Source: SZUA-426 sp041666155
GTDB taxonomy: Bacteria > Spirochaetota > Spirochaetia > Treponematales > Breznakiellaceae
Reading direction: 5' to 3'
Length of the DNA stretch: 46,527 nt
Assembly: GCA_041666155.1 (NCBI GenBank)
Contig: JBAYHM010000001.1
Span: 1-46,527, forward strand
In this document: positions 25,466 to 32,790 of the stretch, in pieces
How positions within the stretch are numbered: the stretch's first letter is position 1
Layout of the letters: each line of letters starts with the position of its first letter
The notes under the pieces: generated by a model
What the model was told of the DNA's origin: nothing
Databases searched by the model: none
What the model saw: only the letters and a program-made list of their open reading frames with translations
Made by a program: the position numbers and the translations under genes

Positions 25466-25790
25466 CGTGTTCGTTCTCCGCGGCATCGACCCCCACCGCT
25501 CCGATCGAATCCCGGCAAAAGGCCGAAAGCAGCGCGAAACGGTCCTTCGGATCGAGCTTCCAGTTCTTGGTTCCCAATTCCAAAAGCCATCCTTCGGGGA
25601 TCAATCCGTCAAAAAAAGGGAACAGCGTTTTGGATCGATAGGGGTCTTGCCTGAGCGGCATGGTCAAGCTAACACCATGCGCGTCCGGCCGCGCCGGATA
25701 ATCGCTTACATAGGTAAACTGGTACCCGTCCTCCGTCTCCTCCAGATAACCGGCAAGTACATCCTTGCACCACACGCGGGCTTTACGCAT
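25458..25790 (-). CDS. hipS: HipS-type small antitoxin (HipA N-terminal subdomain)
   Basis: 110 residues, equal to the N-terminal subdomain 1 of HipA as a separate protein (E. coli HipS is 103). Family features: MRKARVWCKDVLAGYLEETE, then SLTMPLRQDPYRSKTLFPFF, then DGLIPEGWLLELGTKNWKL, and CRDSIGAVGV. W68 in PEGW sits where E. coli HipS places W65, the bulky residue that plugs the toxin active site. In HipBST modules HipS, not HipB, neutralises the kinase. ATG 25790 overlaps the hipB stop by 8 nt and its own stop overlaps the hipT start, so all three are translationally coupled. Confidence 0.88.
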   Translation of the reverse strand: MRKARVWCKDVLAGYLEETEDGYQFTYVSDYPARPDAHGVSLTMPLRQDPYRSKTLFPFFDGLIPEGWLLELGTKNWKLDPKDRFALLSAFCRDSIGAVGVDAAENEHDA

Positions 25791-25998
25791 TCTCGCGCCG
25801 CCTGATTGGTCCCGCCTCATACCCGAATAGAGCAAGCACTCGGTTTAAAGTATCCAAGCGCACACTCGCCTTGCCTTGTTCGACATCCCGAATGAAACGC
25901 AAACCGACTCCGGACCGGAGGGCTAGGTCTTCCTGGGTAAGCCCATTACGTTTACGTTCGTCCTTCAATAAGGCGGAAAATGAGGTTGAAATGCTCAT
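25783..25998 (-). CDS. hipB: HipB-type XRE DNA-binding component
   Basis: 71 residues: MSISTSFSALLKDERKRNGL, TQEDLALRSGVGLRFIRDVE, QGKASVRLDTLNRVLALFGY. The VEQGK(x)SVRLDTLxxVL(x)xFG segment is characteristic of HipB. It binds the operators upstream and autorepresses the operon; in tripartite systems it also enhances neutralisation by HipS. ATG 25998 is chosen because the homologous start is here. There is no ribosome site before it, and the predicted transcript begins at about the ATG, so the message is probably leaderless. The cell role of the module (persistence, phage defence or stabilisation of a locus) is not decided by the sequence. Confidence 0.9.
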   Translation of the reverse strand: MSISTSFSALLKDERKRNGLTQEDLALRSGVGLRFIRDVEQGKASVRLDTLNRVLALFGYEAGPIRRRENA

Positions 25999-26004
25999 AA
26001 AAAT

Positions 26005-26107
26005 AGAGTACACCCGATCGGGTATATTCTCAATGTTAAAAGTAAAGCTTATACCCGAAGAGGTATAATTATTCATATTCACGCTGAAGTATACCCGATA
26101 CGATATA
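26005..26107 (-). promoter_or_regulatory. hipBST promoter and three HipB-type operators
   Basis: Three 18-bp sites on the plus strand: tacaccCGATCGggtata (26009-26026), tatacccgaagaggtata (26050-26067) and tatacccgatacgatata (26090-26107). The first two are near-perfect dyads of the form TATACC(N6)GGTATA, close to the E. coli HipB site TATCC(N8)GGATA. Centre spacing is 41 and 40 bp, about four turns. On the minus strand TTGAGA (26028-26033), 17 nt and TACTCT (26005-26010) form the promoter, with the first operator filling the spacer. Confidence 0.8.
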
Positions 26108-26210
26108 ATAGCAAGATGGCTGGACTTATTCGGGCTCATCAAACGCGACTTCGCGCGTCTTCCGATGATCTTGGCAATGACGCGTTATCGCGCGACCATC
26201 GACTTGAGAT

Positions 26211-27374
26211 TCATTCGATTCCCCTTATGCGTGCGATTTCCGGCAGGATCCATCCGAGTACGGTTGCGGATCCCCTGTCATTGAGCTTCGAGACGAAAGA
26301 GCGGAACGACTCGAACGTCTTCCTCGACTCCTCGGCGCTATCCAGAATCGAGGGCACCAAGTTCAGCCAGGATAGCTTGAGACAGTACAGCAGCTGTGTC
26401 TCGAACGAGCCGGGCGCGTCCTCGGGCCGGAGCGAGATGAAATACGTGTGGGCTTGAGCGCAGGCCGAAATGCTCACGGCGAGACTTCCGGAGGCGCTGT
26501 TGATCACCATATGGAAATGCTTCAAGGCTGAAGACACGACATCGGCATTCAGCGGGCAGGCGAGCAGCGCGCCGCGGCATCGCTCGGCGAGTCCCCGGTA
26601 CCCAAGCTCATCCAGAATGCCGCCCGCGCTCCGCAGGAACCGGGAAAGCCCCGAAGCGAAACGATCCAGGTCCTTGAGCCTGGCGGAACCGAACTCCCTG
26701 TTAAGCTCCCTCCGTTTCAGGTTTATGAACAAATCCAGCGTCTCGTCGGATACGCCGATCATCCGGATCGTATCCTCCCGGGAAGGGGCACGGGCAAGTA
26801 AGGTCTGGGCGATGAAGAAATCGACATCGGATTTCACGGCGCCTTTCAGGGACTCCTGGTAGATCCGGAAGGACGCCGCCGACTCCTCAAACGGAATCCC
26901 CGCGTCAAGCCTTCGCCTGACCAGAAGAAGCACCTGCAAGTCCGATTCGGCGAACCGCTGCTTTTTTCCCGAGACGTCCGGCTTCACGACCTCCGCCGCC
27001 ACGAGGTCTTCGATCTGCCCCTTGGAAAGACGGGCCATCTTTGATGCCTCGGATAAGGAATACGTCTGGCCCGTCGATCGGACATCGGCCTTATGAATAG
27101 CGTCCAACAGAGCTATCTCCGTTGGATCCGTCTCCGAGACGGCGAGCATGTGCTTGATCACGGACAACGGGTAGTAGTGATCTTTCTGCAGGGATTTGAT
27201 CAACTGAACCCGCGCGACGCAATCCCTATGGTAATACGCCATATTGGGGCTGGTCTTGCTCGCGGGCAGGACCAGCCCCTCCTTGACGTAAAATTTTATC
27301 GTCGACACTTTCGTGTCCGTGGCCTTCGCCAGTTCGCTGATCTTCATCAAGGCGTCGGTTGCTTCGTCTATCAT
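26211..27374 (-). CDS. MerR-family regulator with two tandem MerR-type DNA-binding domains
   Basis: 387 residues. The N-terminal winged helix-turn-helix reads MKISELAKATDTKVSTIKFY, VKEGLVLPA, then MAYYHRDCVARVQLIKSLQ. A second, more diverged MerR-like domain follows at about 105-165 (YSLSEASKMARLSKGQIEDL, then KQRFAESDLQVLLLVRRRL). The large C-terminal helical region (about 200 residues) has no recognised ligand pocket. It is the last gene of the transketolase operon (6 nt after the dehydrogenase) and is the likely autoregulator acting on the inverted repeat at 31307-31331. Confidence 0.83.
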   Translation of the reverse strand: MIDEATDALMKISELAKATDTKVSTIKFYVKEGLVLPASKTSPNMAYYHRDCVARVQLIKSLQKDHYYPLSVIKHMLAVSETDPTEIALLDAIHKADVRSTGQTYSLSEASKMARLSKGQIEDLVAAEVVKPDVSGKKQRFAESDLQVLLLVRRRLDAGIPFEESAASFRIYQESLKGAVKSDVDFFIAQTLLARAPSREDTIRMIGVSDETLDLFINLKRRELNREFGSARLKDLDRFASGLSRFLRSAGGILDELGYRGLAERCRGALLACPLNADVVSSALKHFHMVINSASGSLAVSISACAQAHTYFISLRPEDAPGSFETQLLYCLKLSWLNLVPSILDSAEESRKTFESFRSFVSKLNDRGSATVLGWILPEIARIRGIE

Positions 27375-27380
27375 GTAGGC

Positions 27381-28589
27381 CTAGCAGTCTAGCACTATTT
27401 TTATCACGTCGGGAGGGTTTTCAAGGGCCAGCTTCATCGCTTTCTTGTAATCGTCCAGCTTGAAGTGGTGCGTGACGAAGCCTTCGGTGGAATAGACTCC
27501 GTCCCGAATCCACTCCTGCGCCAGGTCGAACGTATAGAGCTTCCGACCCTTCCATTCCTCTATCCCGTGAGCGTCGATGCCGATCAGCTTGATCTCGTGC
27601 CACCAAATCGGACTTTCATCGAAGGTGATGGCGTTCATGTGGTGGCCGACCTTCACCAAAGTGCCGCGGGGCCTGAGCAGGCGCAGGGCGGTAGTGTTCG
27701 ACCAATTGCCGCCTATGCAGTCGTACACGCGGTCGAAGCCGCCGAAGAACATCTTGTTCTTGTTCATGCCCGTGAATACGCGGCTTCCCCCCGTCGCGTC
27801 CGAAGCCGCCTGATAGGGGTCCCCCTGCAGGACATGGTCCGCTCCCAGCTTGCGCGCGAACTCCTGCTTCGACTTGACCCGCTCCATGATCCAGATCTCG
27901 CACCCCGGTTCTACTATCTTGAGCGCCTGGACGATTCCCAGCCCGATGGTACCGCAGCCCATGATCAGGACTTTCTCGCCCTTGTCGGGAGGCGCCATGA
28001 GAACCGCGTGGATGGAGACGCAGGTGGGCTCCACCATGACCGCCTGTTCGTCGGACAGCTCGTCGTAAATCTTGGCAAGCTGCTGTTCGGGCGCCACGAA
28101 GGTATCGCCCCACCCCGCGCCGACGTCGGGCAGCTTATGCGGACTCGGTTCTCCGTAGTTCAGGCAGAGGTTGTAGTTTCCTTCCTCGCAGAACTTGCAG
28201 CGCGGCTTGATGTCCTTGTTGCCGCAGCCGGACATGTACTCCCGGATGGTAACACGATCCCCGACCTTGAACTTCGTCACCTTCGCGCCGATCTCTTCCA
28301 CGATACCCACATTCTCATGGCCGAGATAGGTGCGCTTGGAAGAGGGAATAGGCTCGAACGCGGAATTAGTACCGGTGGTCGCCTTGAAGAAGCTCATGTC
28401 GGTTCCGCAGAGCCCGCACACGACATTCCTGACGCGAAGCCAGTTCTCGGCGGGCAACGGCGGGTCCTGTAAGCGCTTATTGTATTTCACGGCGTTGAGA
28501 CCCGTGAACAGCAAAGGCTTGCAATACTTAGCGGCGAATTTCGTGAGCAATATGCGCGGAATGTCTTTCTCGAAATAAATCGTTTTCAT
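27381..28589 (-). CDS. Zinc-dependent medium-chain alcohol/polyol dehydrogenase
   Basis: 402 residues from ATG 28589 (AGAGGA upstream); extra codons to 28697 in the open frame lack family sequence. MDR-type NAD(P)-linked dehydrogenase: catalytic zinc site CGLCGTDMSFF and GHENVGIVEEIG; structural zinc Cys ligands in CGNKDIKPRCKFCEEGNYNLC, split over about 21 residues; nucleotide-binding GCGTIGLGIVQAL. Insertions relative to threonine/sorbitol dehydrogenases make it slightly long. With split transketolase in the same operon, oxidation of a sugar, polyol or sugar-derived alcohol is likely; the exact substrate is unknown. Confidence 0.88.
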   Translation of the reverse strand: MKTIYFEKDIPRILLTKFAAKYCKPLLFTGLNAVKYNKRLQDPPLPAENWLRVRNVVCGLCGTDMSFFKATTGTNSAFEPIPSSKRTYLGHENVGIVEEIGAKVTKFKVGDRVTIREYMSGCGNKDIKPRCKFCEEGNYNLCLNYGEPSPHKLPDVGAGWGDTFVAPEQQLAKIYDELSDEQAVMVEPTCVSIHAVLMAPPDKGEKVLIMGCGTIGLGIVQALKIVEPGCEIWIMERVKSKQEFARKLGADHVLQGDPYQAASDATGGSRVFTGMNKNKMFFGGFDRVYDCIGGNWSNTTALRLLRPRGTLVKVGHHMNAITFDESPIWWHEIKLIGIDAHGIEEWKGRKLYTFDLAQEWIRDGVYSTEGFVTHHFKLDDYKKAMKLALENPPDVIKIVLDC

Positions 28590-28605
28590 TCGATGTCCTC
28601 TCCCG

Positions 28606-29400
28606 CTAGGTAAGCATTCCTTGCAAAATCGACATGTAGTTGTTGAGGTAGCAGGCGTACTCGGGGCTTCCGATCGTTTCGACATAGCCTTTTTCAACGC
28701 CTTTCACGAATTCAACGTCCTTGAGAAGGACGGCCATGGCGCCGTCAACGCTGCGGAAACGGAAATGCACGAACGGTGTCCTCCGCGTATACACGCCGTG
28801 GCCGGACTTCGAATTGCCTGCCTTTATCCGCAGGAAGCAAGCGATGAATGCCGCGTCCCCATCGTTTTCAACGGTGAACTGGTATATGCGGTCAGGCTGA
28901 CGCTGACAGAACTCCCGCATTTCCGGGTCTCCCAACTTGTTGTACTGGGAGAGCGCGCGAGTGATCATGTACAGACTCATCTTTACCTTGAGCGCCTTCC
29001 CCGCCGCGTCCTTGGGGCGTTTGGAGGGCGACATGATCATGAGTCCCATGAGCAGCATCAGGACCTTGGTCAGAAGTCCGAAATTACGCAAACCGCCCCG
29101 TATCGACGGCAGCGCCACCCCTCCGCGCAGCAGCGCGTTCATCTTGTCCACGCTGGAGAAGGTCAACGTGAGGTCCGGATTGCTCGCGGGCCCCTGGACA
29201 ACCGTCACCGTACCGCGGTCGAAAACGAGGTGGCAAGCGAGCAAGTCGCCGCCGTTCTTCGCCCCGAATTGCGCGACGGCGGAAGTGTCCTTGAATTTCT
29301 CTTTCAACTTGGGATCGTCATCCAGGAGGACCTGCATGACGGGAAACGCCGCGTTGAAGAACAATTCGGCGGTCATGATTCCCTGTGCTGTTGCGGTCAT
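28606..29400 (-). CDS. SCP2-like sterol/lipid-binding fold protein of unknown role
   Basis: 264 residues, no signal peptide. Residues about 10-115 resemble an SCP2 domain: an amphipathic N-terminal helix, then a beta sheet with LLACHLVFDRGTVTVVQGPA, then NPDLTLTFSSVDKMNALLRG. The C-terminal half (about 170-264) looks like a diverged second copy (YQFTVENDGDAAFIACFLRI, then FVHFRFRSVDGAMAVLLKD). A hydrophobic middle (LLTKVLMLLMGLMIM) may be a lipid-facing helix or membrane contact. It lies between transketolase and the dehydrogenase with 11 and 16 nt gaps, so it belongs to the operon, but a lipid-binding fold in a sugar operon is unexplained. Confidence 0.7.
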   Translation of the reverse strand: MTATAQGIMTAELFFNAAFPVMQVLLDDDPKLKEKFKDTSAVAQFGAKNGGDLLACHLVFDRGTVTVVQGPASNPDLTLTFSSVDKMNALLRGGVALPSIRGGLRNFGLLTKVLMLLMGLMIMSPSKRPKDAAGKALKVKMSLYMITRALSQYNKLGDPEMREFCQRQPDRIYQFTVENDGDAAFIACFLRIKAGNSKSGHGVYTRRTPFVHFRFRSVDGAMAVLLKDVEFVKGVEKGYVETIGSPEYACYLNNYMSILQGMLT

Positions 29401-29411
29401 GAAGATCCCCC

Positions 29412-30425
29412 TTATTCGTCATCCCAGTTTTCGTCTTCCTCGAATTCCATGCCGAGCATGCCGCGCACTTGTTCGACGATGCCGTTCGCGTCAAGTTTGT
29501 AATGCGCGTATAGGTCCTCGGCGTATCCGATCATAGCGAACTCGTCGTTGATCCCGTGTTTCTTGAACACGCAGCCCTTCCCGCTCTCCGCGATCACCGA
29601 ACCCACGGCGTCGCCGAGTCCCCCGATCACGTTGTGCTCCTCGACCGTCAATATGCGCCGGGTATCCTTGACCGCCTTCATGATCGCTTCCCGGTCGATC
29701 GGCTTGATCGTATGCATGTTGATCACGCGCACGGAGATCTTGTCCTGTTCGGCGAGCGTCTTCGCTGCCTGCAGCGACTGGAGCACGGCGATCCCGCAAC
29801 AGATGATGGTGAGATCGGTGCCCTCCTTCATGGTGATGGCCTTTCCGATCTCAAATTCATACTTGTCGTTTTCGTAACAGGGAGGCTCGAAGCCGCGCCC
29901 GATCCGCACGTAGACCGGTCCCGGGGTATCGACGCAGGCCTGCACTACCTTCGATGTTTCGATGCCGTCCGCCGGGCAAATAACGGTCATGTTCGCGATG
30001 GACCGCATGACCGCGAAGTCCTCAGTGCAGTGGTGCGTGGTTCCCGCGTGGCCGAAGGAGATGCCGGCATGTGTCGCGATGATCTTGACCGGAAGATTCT
30101 GGTAGGCGATATCGGTCCTGACCTGTTCGCCGGCCCTGAAGCAGGCGAATACCGCCATGGTTGAGGCGAAGGGGATCAGCCCGGCCTTCGCCAGTCCGGC
30201 CGCGATTCCGAACATGTTCTGCTCCGCGATTCCCACGTTAAAAAAGCGATCGGGAAACGCGTTCGCAAAATGGACGATCGCGGTGGTTTTCGCCAGATCC
30301 GCCGTGACTCCGACGACTTTCTTATTTGTTTTCCCGAGCTCCGCGAGCGTCTTCCCGTAGATTTCCCGGGCGGTCATGGTAGCGGCATCGTATGCGTTCC
30401 AATTGGTTCCCGTAATGACAGCCAT
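29412..30425 (-). CDS. Transketolase, C-terminal subunit (split enzyme)
   Basis: 337 residues from ATG 30425; the open frame to 30668 is non-coding overlap with the partner gene. It contains the pyrimidine-binding domain (EIYGKTLAELGKTNKKVVGV, then RFFNVGIAEQNMFGIAAGLA with the catalytic Glu in IAEQN that activates thiamine diphosphate) and the C-terminal transketolase domain. It pairs with the N-terminal subunit 14 nt upstream to make one active enzyme that moves two-carbon units between ketoses and aldoses. Split transketolases are common in Firmicutes and spirochaetes and often serve catabolic, not housekeeping, roles. Confidence 0.93.
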   Translation of the reverse strand: MAVITGTNWNAYDAATMTAREIYGKTLAELGKTNKKVVGVTADLAKTTAIVHFANAFPDRFFNVGIAEQNMFGIAAGLAKAGLIPFASTMAVFACFRAGEQVRTDIAYQNLPVKIIATHAGISFGHAGTTHHCTEDFAVMRSIANMTVICPADGIETSKVVQACVDTPGPVYVRIGRGFEPPCYENDKYEFEIGKAITMKEGTDLTIICCGIAVLQSLQAAKTLAEQDKISVRVINMHTIKPIDREAIMKAVKDTRRILTVEEHNVIGGLGDAVGSVIAESGKGCVFKKHGINDEFAMIGYAEDLYAHYKLDANGIVEQVRGMLGMEFEEDENWDDE

Positions 30426-30439
30426 CTTATTTCTCCCCC

Positions 30440-31270
30440 TTAGCCTTTCATAATGGAAGCTTTGGCTTTCTCGCATACGGCGGAGTCGCCGGAAGCGTAG
30501 TGGTACACGACGTTGTTTTCCATGAAATCGATGCCCTTGCCTTTTACGGTATTGGCTAGGATCATGACCGGCTTGCCGCTCGCGTTCCACGCCTTCCCGA
30601 AGGCGGCGTCCAGCTGATCCATGTCGTGACCGTCGATCTCGATCACATCGAACCCGAAGGCCCGCCACTTGTCCGCGAACGGCTCAAGGGACATGATGTC
30701 TTCGGTGAATCCGTCGATCATGAGCCTGTTCCTATCCACGACGGTGATGACGTTCGTCAATTTGAAATGGGCGATCGACATAGCCGCTTCCCAGACGCTG
30801 CCCTCGCAGCATTCCCCGTCGCCAAGAAGACAGACCGTCTTATAGCTCTTTCCCAGATAACGGGCGCCCAGCGCAAGACCGGCGGCCATCGACAGACCGT
30901 GTCCGAGAGAGCCCGTGGAGACGTCGCAGCCGAGAACTTTATTGGAGTCGGGATGCATGGCGAAGGGGCTGCCGAAATGGTTGAACGACTTCAACTCTTC
31001 TTCGGGAAAGAAGTTCTTCTTGGCGAGAACGGGGATATAGCCCGCGGCGATGTGCCCCTTGGAAAGCACGAACCGATCGCGGTCCTCCCATTTCGGGTTT
31101 TTGGGATCAACCTTCAGATATTTGAAATACAGAATCGTAAGTATATCGGCGGCACTCAACGAACCGCCGATATGGGCACCGCCGGACCAGACCATGACGT
31201 CCACGATCGTAAGCCGCAGGTCGCGCGCCGTATCCAGGAGCATCTGCTTCTCATTGGCTGCAAGCGACAT
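30440..31270 (-). CDS. Transketolase, N-terminal subunit (split enzyme)
   Basis: 276 residues carrying the diphosphate-binding domain of thiamine diphosphate: the metal motif GDGECCEGSVWEAAMSIAHF followed by TNVITVVDRNRLMIDG, plus substrate histidines in SGGAHIGGSLSAADI and STGSLGHGLSMAAG. It is the first gene of the operon; the ATG at 31270 is preceded by AAAGGGGG. With the downstream C-terminal subunit it forms a heteromeric transketolase linking pentose phosphates to glycolysis. Confidence 0.93.
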   Translation of the reverse strand: MSLAANEKQMLLDTARDLRLTIVDVMVWSGGAHIGGSLSAADILTILYFKYLKVDPKNPKWEDRDRFVLSKGHIAAGYIPVLAKKNFFPEEELKSFNHFGSPFAMHPDSNKVLGCDVSTGSLGHGLSMAAGLALGARYLGKSYKTVCLLGDGECCEGSVWEAAMSIAHFKLTNVITVVDRNRLMIDGFTEDIMSLEPFADKWRAFGFDVIEIDGHDMDQLDAAFGKAWNASGKPVMILANTVKGKGIDFMENNVVYHYASGDSAVCEKAKASIMKG

Positions 31271-31306
31271 TTTTTCCCCCTTTCACTCAATCTACTCTAT
31301 CATAGT

Positions 31307-31362
31307 AAGTAGATAGTTCTACTATCCACTTTAGTGTAAGAGCGGGAATCAACATCTGTCAA
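31307..31362 (-). promoter_or_regulatory. Promoter and 25-bp inverted-repeat operator of the transketolase operon
   Basis: Minus-strand TTGACA (31357-31362), 18 nt, TACACT (31333-31338) predicts a start near 31326. A 25-bp inverted repeat (11-3-11, one mismatch; arms AAGTAGATAGT and ACTATCCACTT on the plus strand, 31307-31331) lies on the start site, so a bound protein would block the polymerase. The operon's own MerR-like protein is the obvious candidate. Confidence 0.65.
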
Positions 31363-31450
31363 GGAAAAAGGCATTGGGGGAAAATTCAGTGTCGATAAGA
31401 TTCTTCGAATGATTAAAGAGGCTCATTCACCAAACATATTCCATTTGCTT

Positions 31451-31547
31451 AACCGGCAAGCCTATCCTGCGAAGCGGGATAGGCGTGGTTTGTGAGCAAG
31501 CAAGCGAAGCGAGCAGCACAAACCAAGCCCAAAGGCACTGTCCGGTT
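31451..31547. repeat. Cloverleaf-like structured element (attC-like or ncRNA), otherwise gene-free 31271-31572
   Basis: A 97-nt element closes with AACCGG (31451-31456) against CCGGTT (31542-31547) and encloses three hairpins: GCCTATCC/GGATAGGC extended to a GAA triloop (31460-31484); TGGTTTGTG/CACAAACCA with a long GC-repeat loop (31486-31525); and GCC-CAAA-GGC (31527-31536). No T run follows on either strand, so it is not a simple terminator. It lies 26 nt past the stop of the AT-rich lipoprotein gene (minus strand), and the minus strand ends in GTTAAGC (31447-31453), which fits the integron core GTTRRRY; the opposite core is imperfect. A structured RNA or a mobile palindrome are alternatives. 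Confidence 0.6.
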
Positions 31548-31572
31548 GGAGCAATTGTTCAGTGACTTTAAC

Positions 31573-32127
31573 TCAATATTTAACTTTCATACCGCTTATA
31601 TCAATTATATAATCAACATTTCCAAAGTGCTCATGAATAAAACTTATTCCTAAAAGGGCCGCTCCCGCACCAAAAAAACTTGATGCAAGTATTAAATAAG
31701 CATTATCACTTCTTGGCATACTTGCAATTGAAGTTAACGCCAAACCACCAAACCCAACACACAAAAAACTAAGGTCCCTTTCAATAGCAACCCAAGGTAC
31801 TGACGATGTATTAATATCCTTTATATCGAATTTTAGCTGAGTCACTCCATTAAACTCACTACCTTTAATTAATGAGTTAATATCATTTTTCACATCAATA
31901 TTCCCTTCCTTTGCTTTCATCGGTAAGGAATAGTTTTTAGTGAACATAAAGGCCTCTGATTTCTGAAAACTATTTTCCGTAACCACATTTCCGTTTGCGT
32001 ATAGCTGCTTAGTTGCCGAAATAGGTATATCCGTATCTATCGGTGCAAACGATATTCTTTGATCAACTGAAGCACACGATAGAAATACTATTGGAATTAA
32101 AACAAAGGACATTATCTTTTTAATCAT
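31573..32127 (-). CDS. Putative lipoprotein with two C-terminal hydrophobic helices
   Basis: 184 residues, unknown family. The N-terminus MIKKIMSFVLIPIVFLSCAS is a lipoprotein signal with lipobox FLSC (Cys18). A polar domain follows (residues 20-115), then two hydrophobic segments (LSFLCVGFGGLALTSIAS and LILASSFFGAGAALLGISF) and a polar end. Codon use is AT-rich compared with the flanking genes. Its start overlaps the stop of the preceding lipoprotein (ATGA). The two share a weak similarity just after the Cys (SFxxxxTxIP), suggesting duplication. Likely acquired DNA; function unknown. Confidence 0.75.
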   Translation of the reverse strand: MIKKIMSFVLIPIVFLSCASVDQRISFAPIDTDIPISATKQLYANGNVVTENSFQKSEAFMFTKNYSLPMKAKEGNIDVKNDINSLIKGSEFNGVTQLKFDIKDINTSSVPWVAIERDLSFLCVGFGGLALTSIASMPRSDNAYLILASSFFGAGAALLGISFIHEHFGNVDYIIDISGMKVKY

Positions 32128-32546
32128 TTTTCTTCTCCAATCGGTGTTTTGATATCAAGCGCGGTTTGATAACGTATCTTATCAATACTACCAACGATAA
32201 ATATAAAGTTCCTTGATACGGATAAATCAATCTTATCAGCCATCATCCATTTTGGATCTTGGATAAATAGTTTATTTAACTGCTTATTCAGTGGCTCACC
32301 TTCATTATTATCATTTGCTATTGTTGCATTTGGCTGATTCTTATTTCCTGCTATTGAAATAACATTCTTTGTATAGGCACTAATCAAACTAAAAGTCTTA
32401 GTCTTCACTTCAGTTTTCTGGGTGTTAAGCATGACCGGAATTGTGTTGTTACTCAAATCAAAACTAATCTGATTTGATGGAAATGTTGCACACCCTATAA
32501 AAAACGAACAAAGAACAAACAATAAAGCAAGCGATTTAATTTTCAT
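32124..32546 (-). CDS. Putative lipoprotein of unknown function
   Basis: 140 residues from ATG 32546, chosen because GGAGG lies 6 nt upstream; the ATG at 32558 is part of that ribosome site. MKIKSLALLFVLCSFFIGCA is a lipoprotein signal with lipobox FIGC (Cys19). The rest is a polar, Asn- and Lys-rich domain with no motif I recognise. It forms an overlapping two-gene unit with the next lipoprotein. AT-rich composition and no recognisable relatives point to an accessory gene. Confidence 0.75.
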   Translation of the reverse strand: MKIKSLALLFVLCSFFIGCATFPSNQISFDLSNNTIPVMLNTQKTEVKTKTFSLISAYTKNVISIAGNKNQPNATIANDNNEGEPLNKQLNKLFIQDPKWMMADKIDLSVSRNFIFIVGSIDKIRYQTALDIKTPIGEEK

Positions 32547-32790
32547 GATTACCTCCATTTAGATTAATTCTTAAAATTAGTCATTATCTACAATTTTTGT
32601 TATTAATAACCTCCTTTGGCCCGAAGGGTCCACCGAACAATGTTTACATCCGAATTGTACCTACAGTAATTCATTGTTTCAATCTCTTCTTAAAAAATAG
32701 TGTACTGGATTTCGCCCGCGCCGGCAGTATCACCATCAGGCCTGATCACATGGCTTTCATATAGGAACTATCATTCTGCGTTGCGGCATG

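Noticed and set aside
24551..25790. hipS and hipT as a single hipA broken by a frameshift
   Set aside because: HipT has its own Cys-rich N-terminus typical of stand-alone HipT, HipS has the expected length with the PEGW tryptophan, and the start/stop overlaps are those of coupled genes.
27465..28472. 335-codon open frame on the plus strand opposite the zinc dehydrogenase
   Set aside because: Antisense shadow of a gene with intact zinc and nucleotide motifs; no ribosome site or family features.
32735..32746. Perfect 12-bp palindrome ATCAGGCCTGAT
   Set aside because: Isolated, with no T run and no neighbouring promoter; expected by chance in a sequence of this size at low frequency, no function supported.
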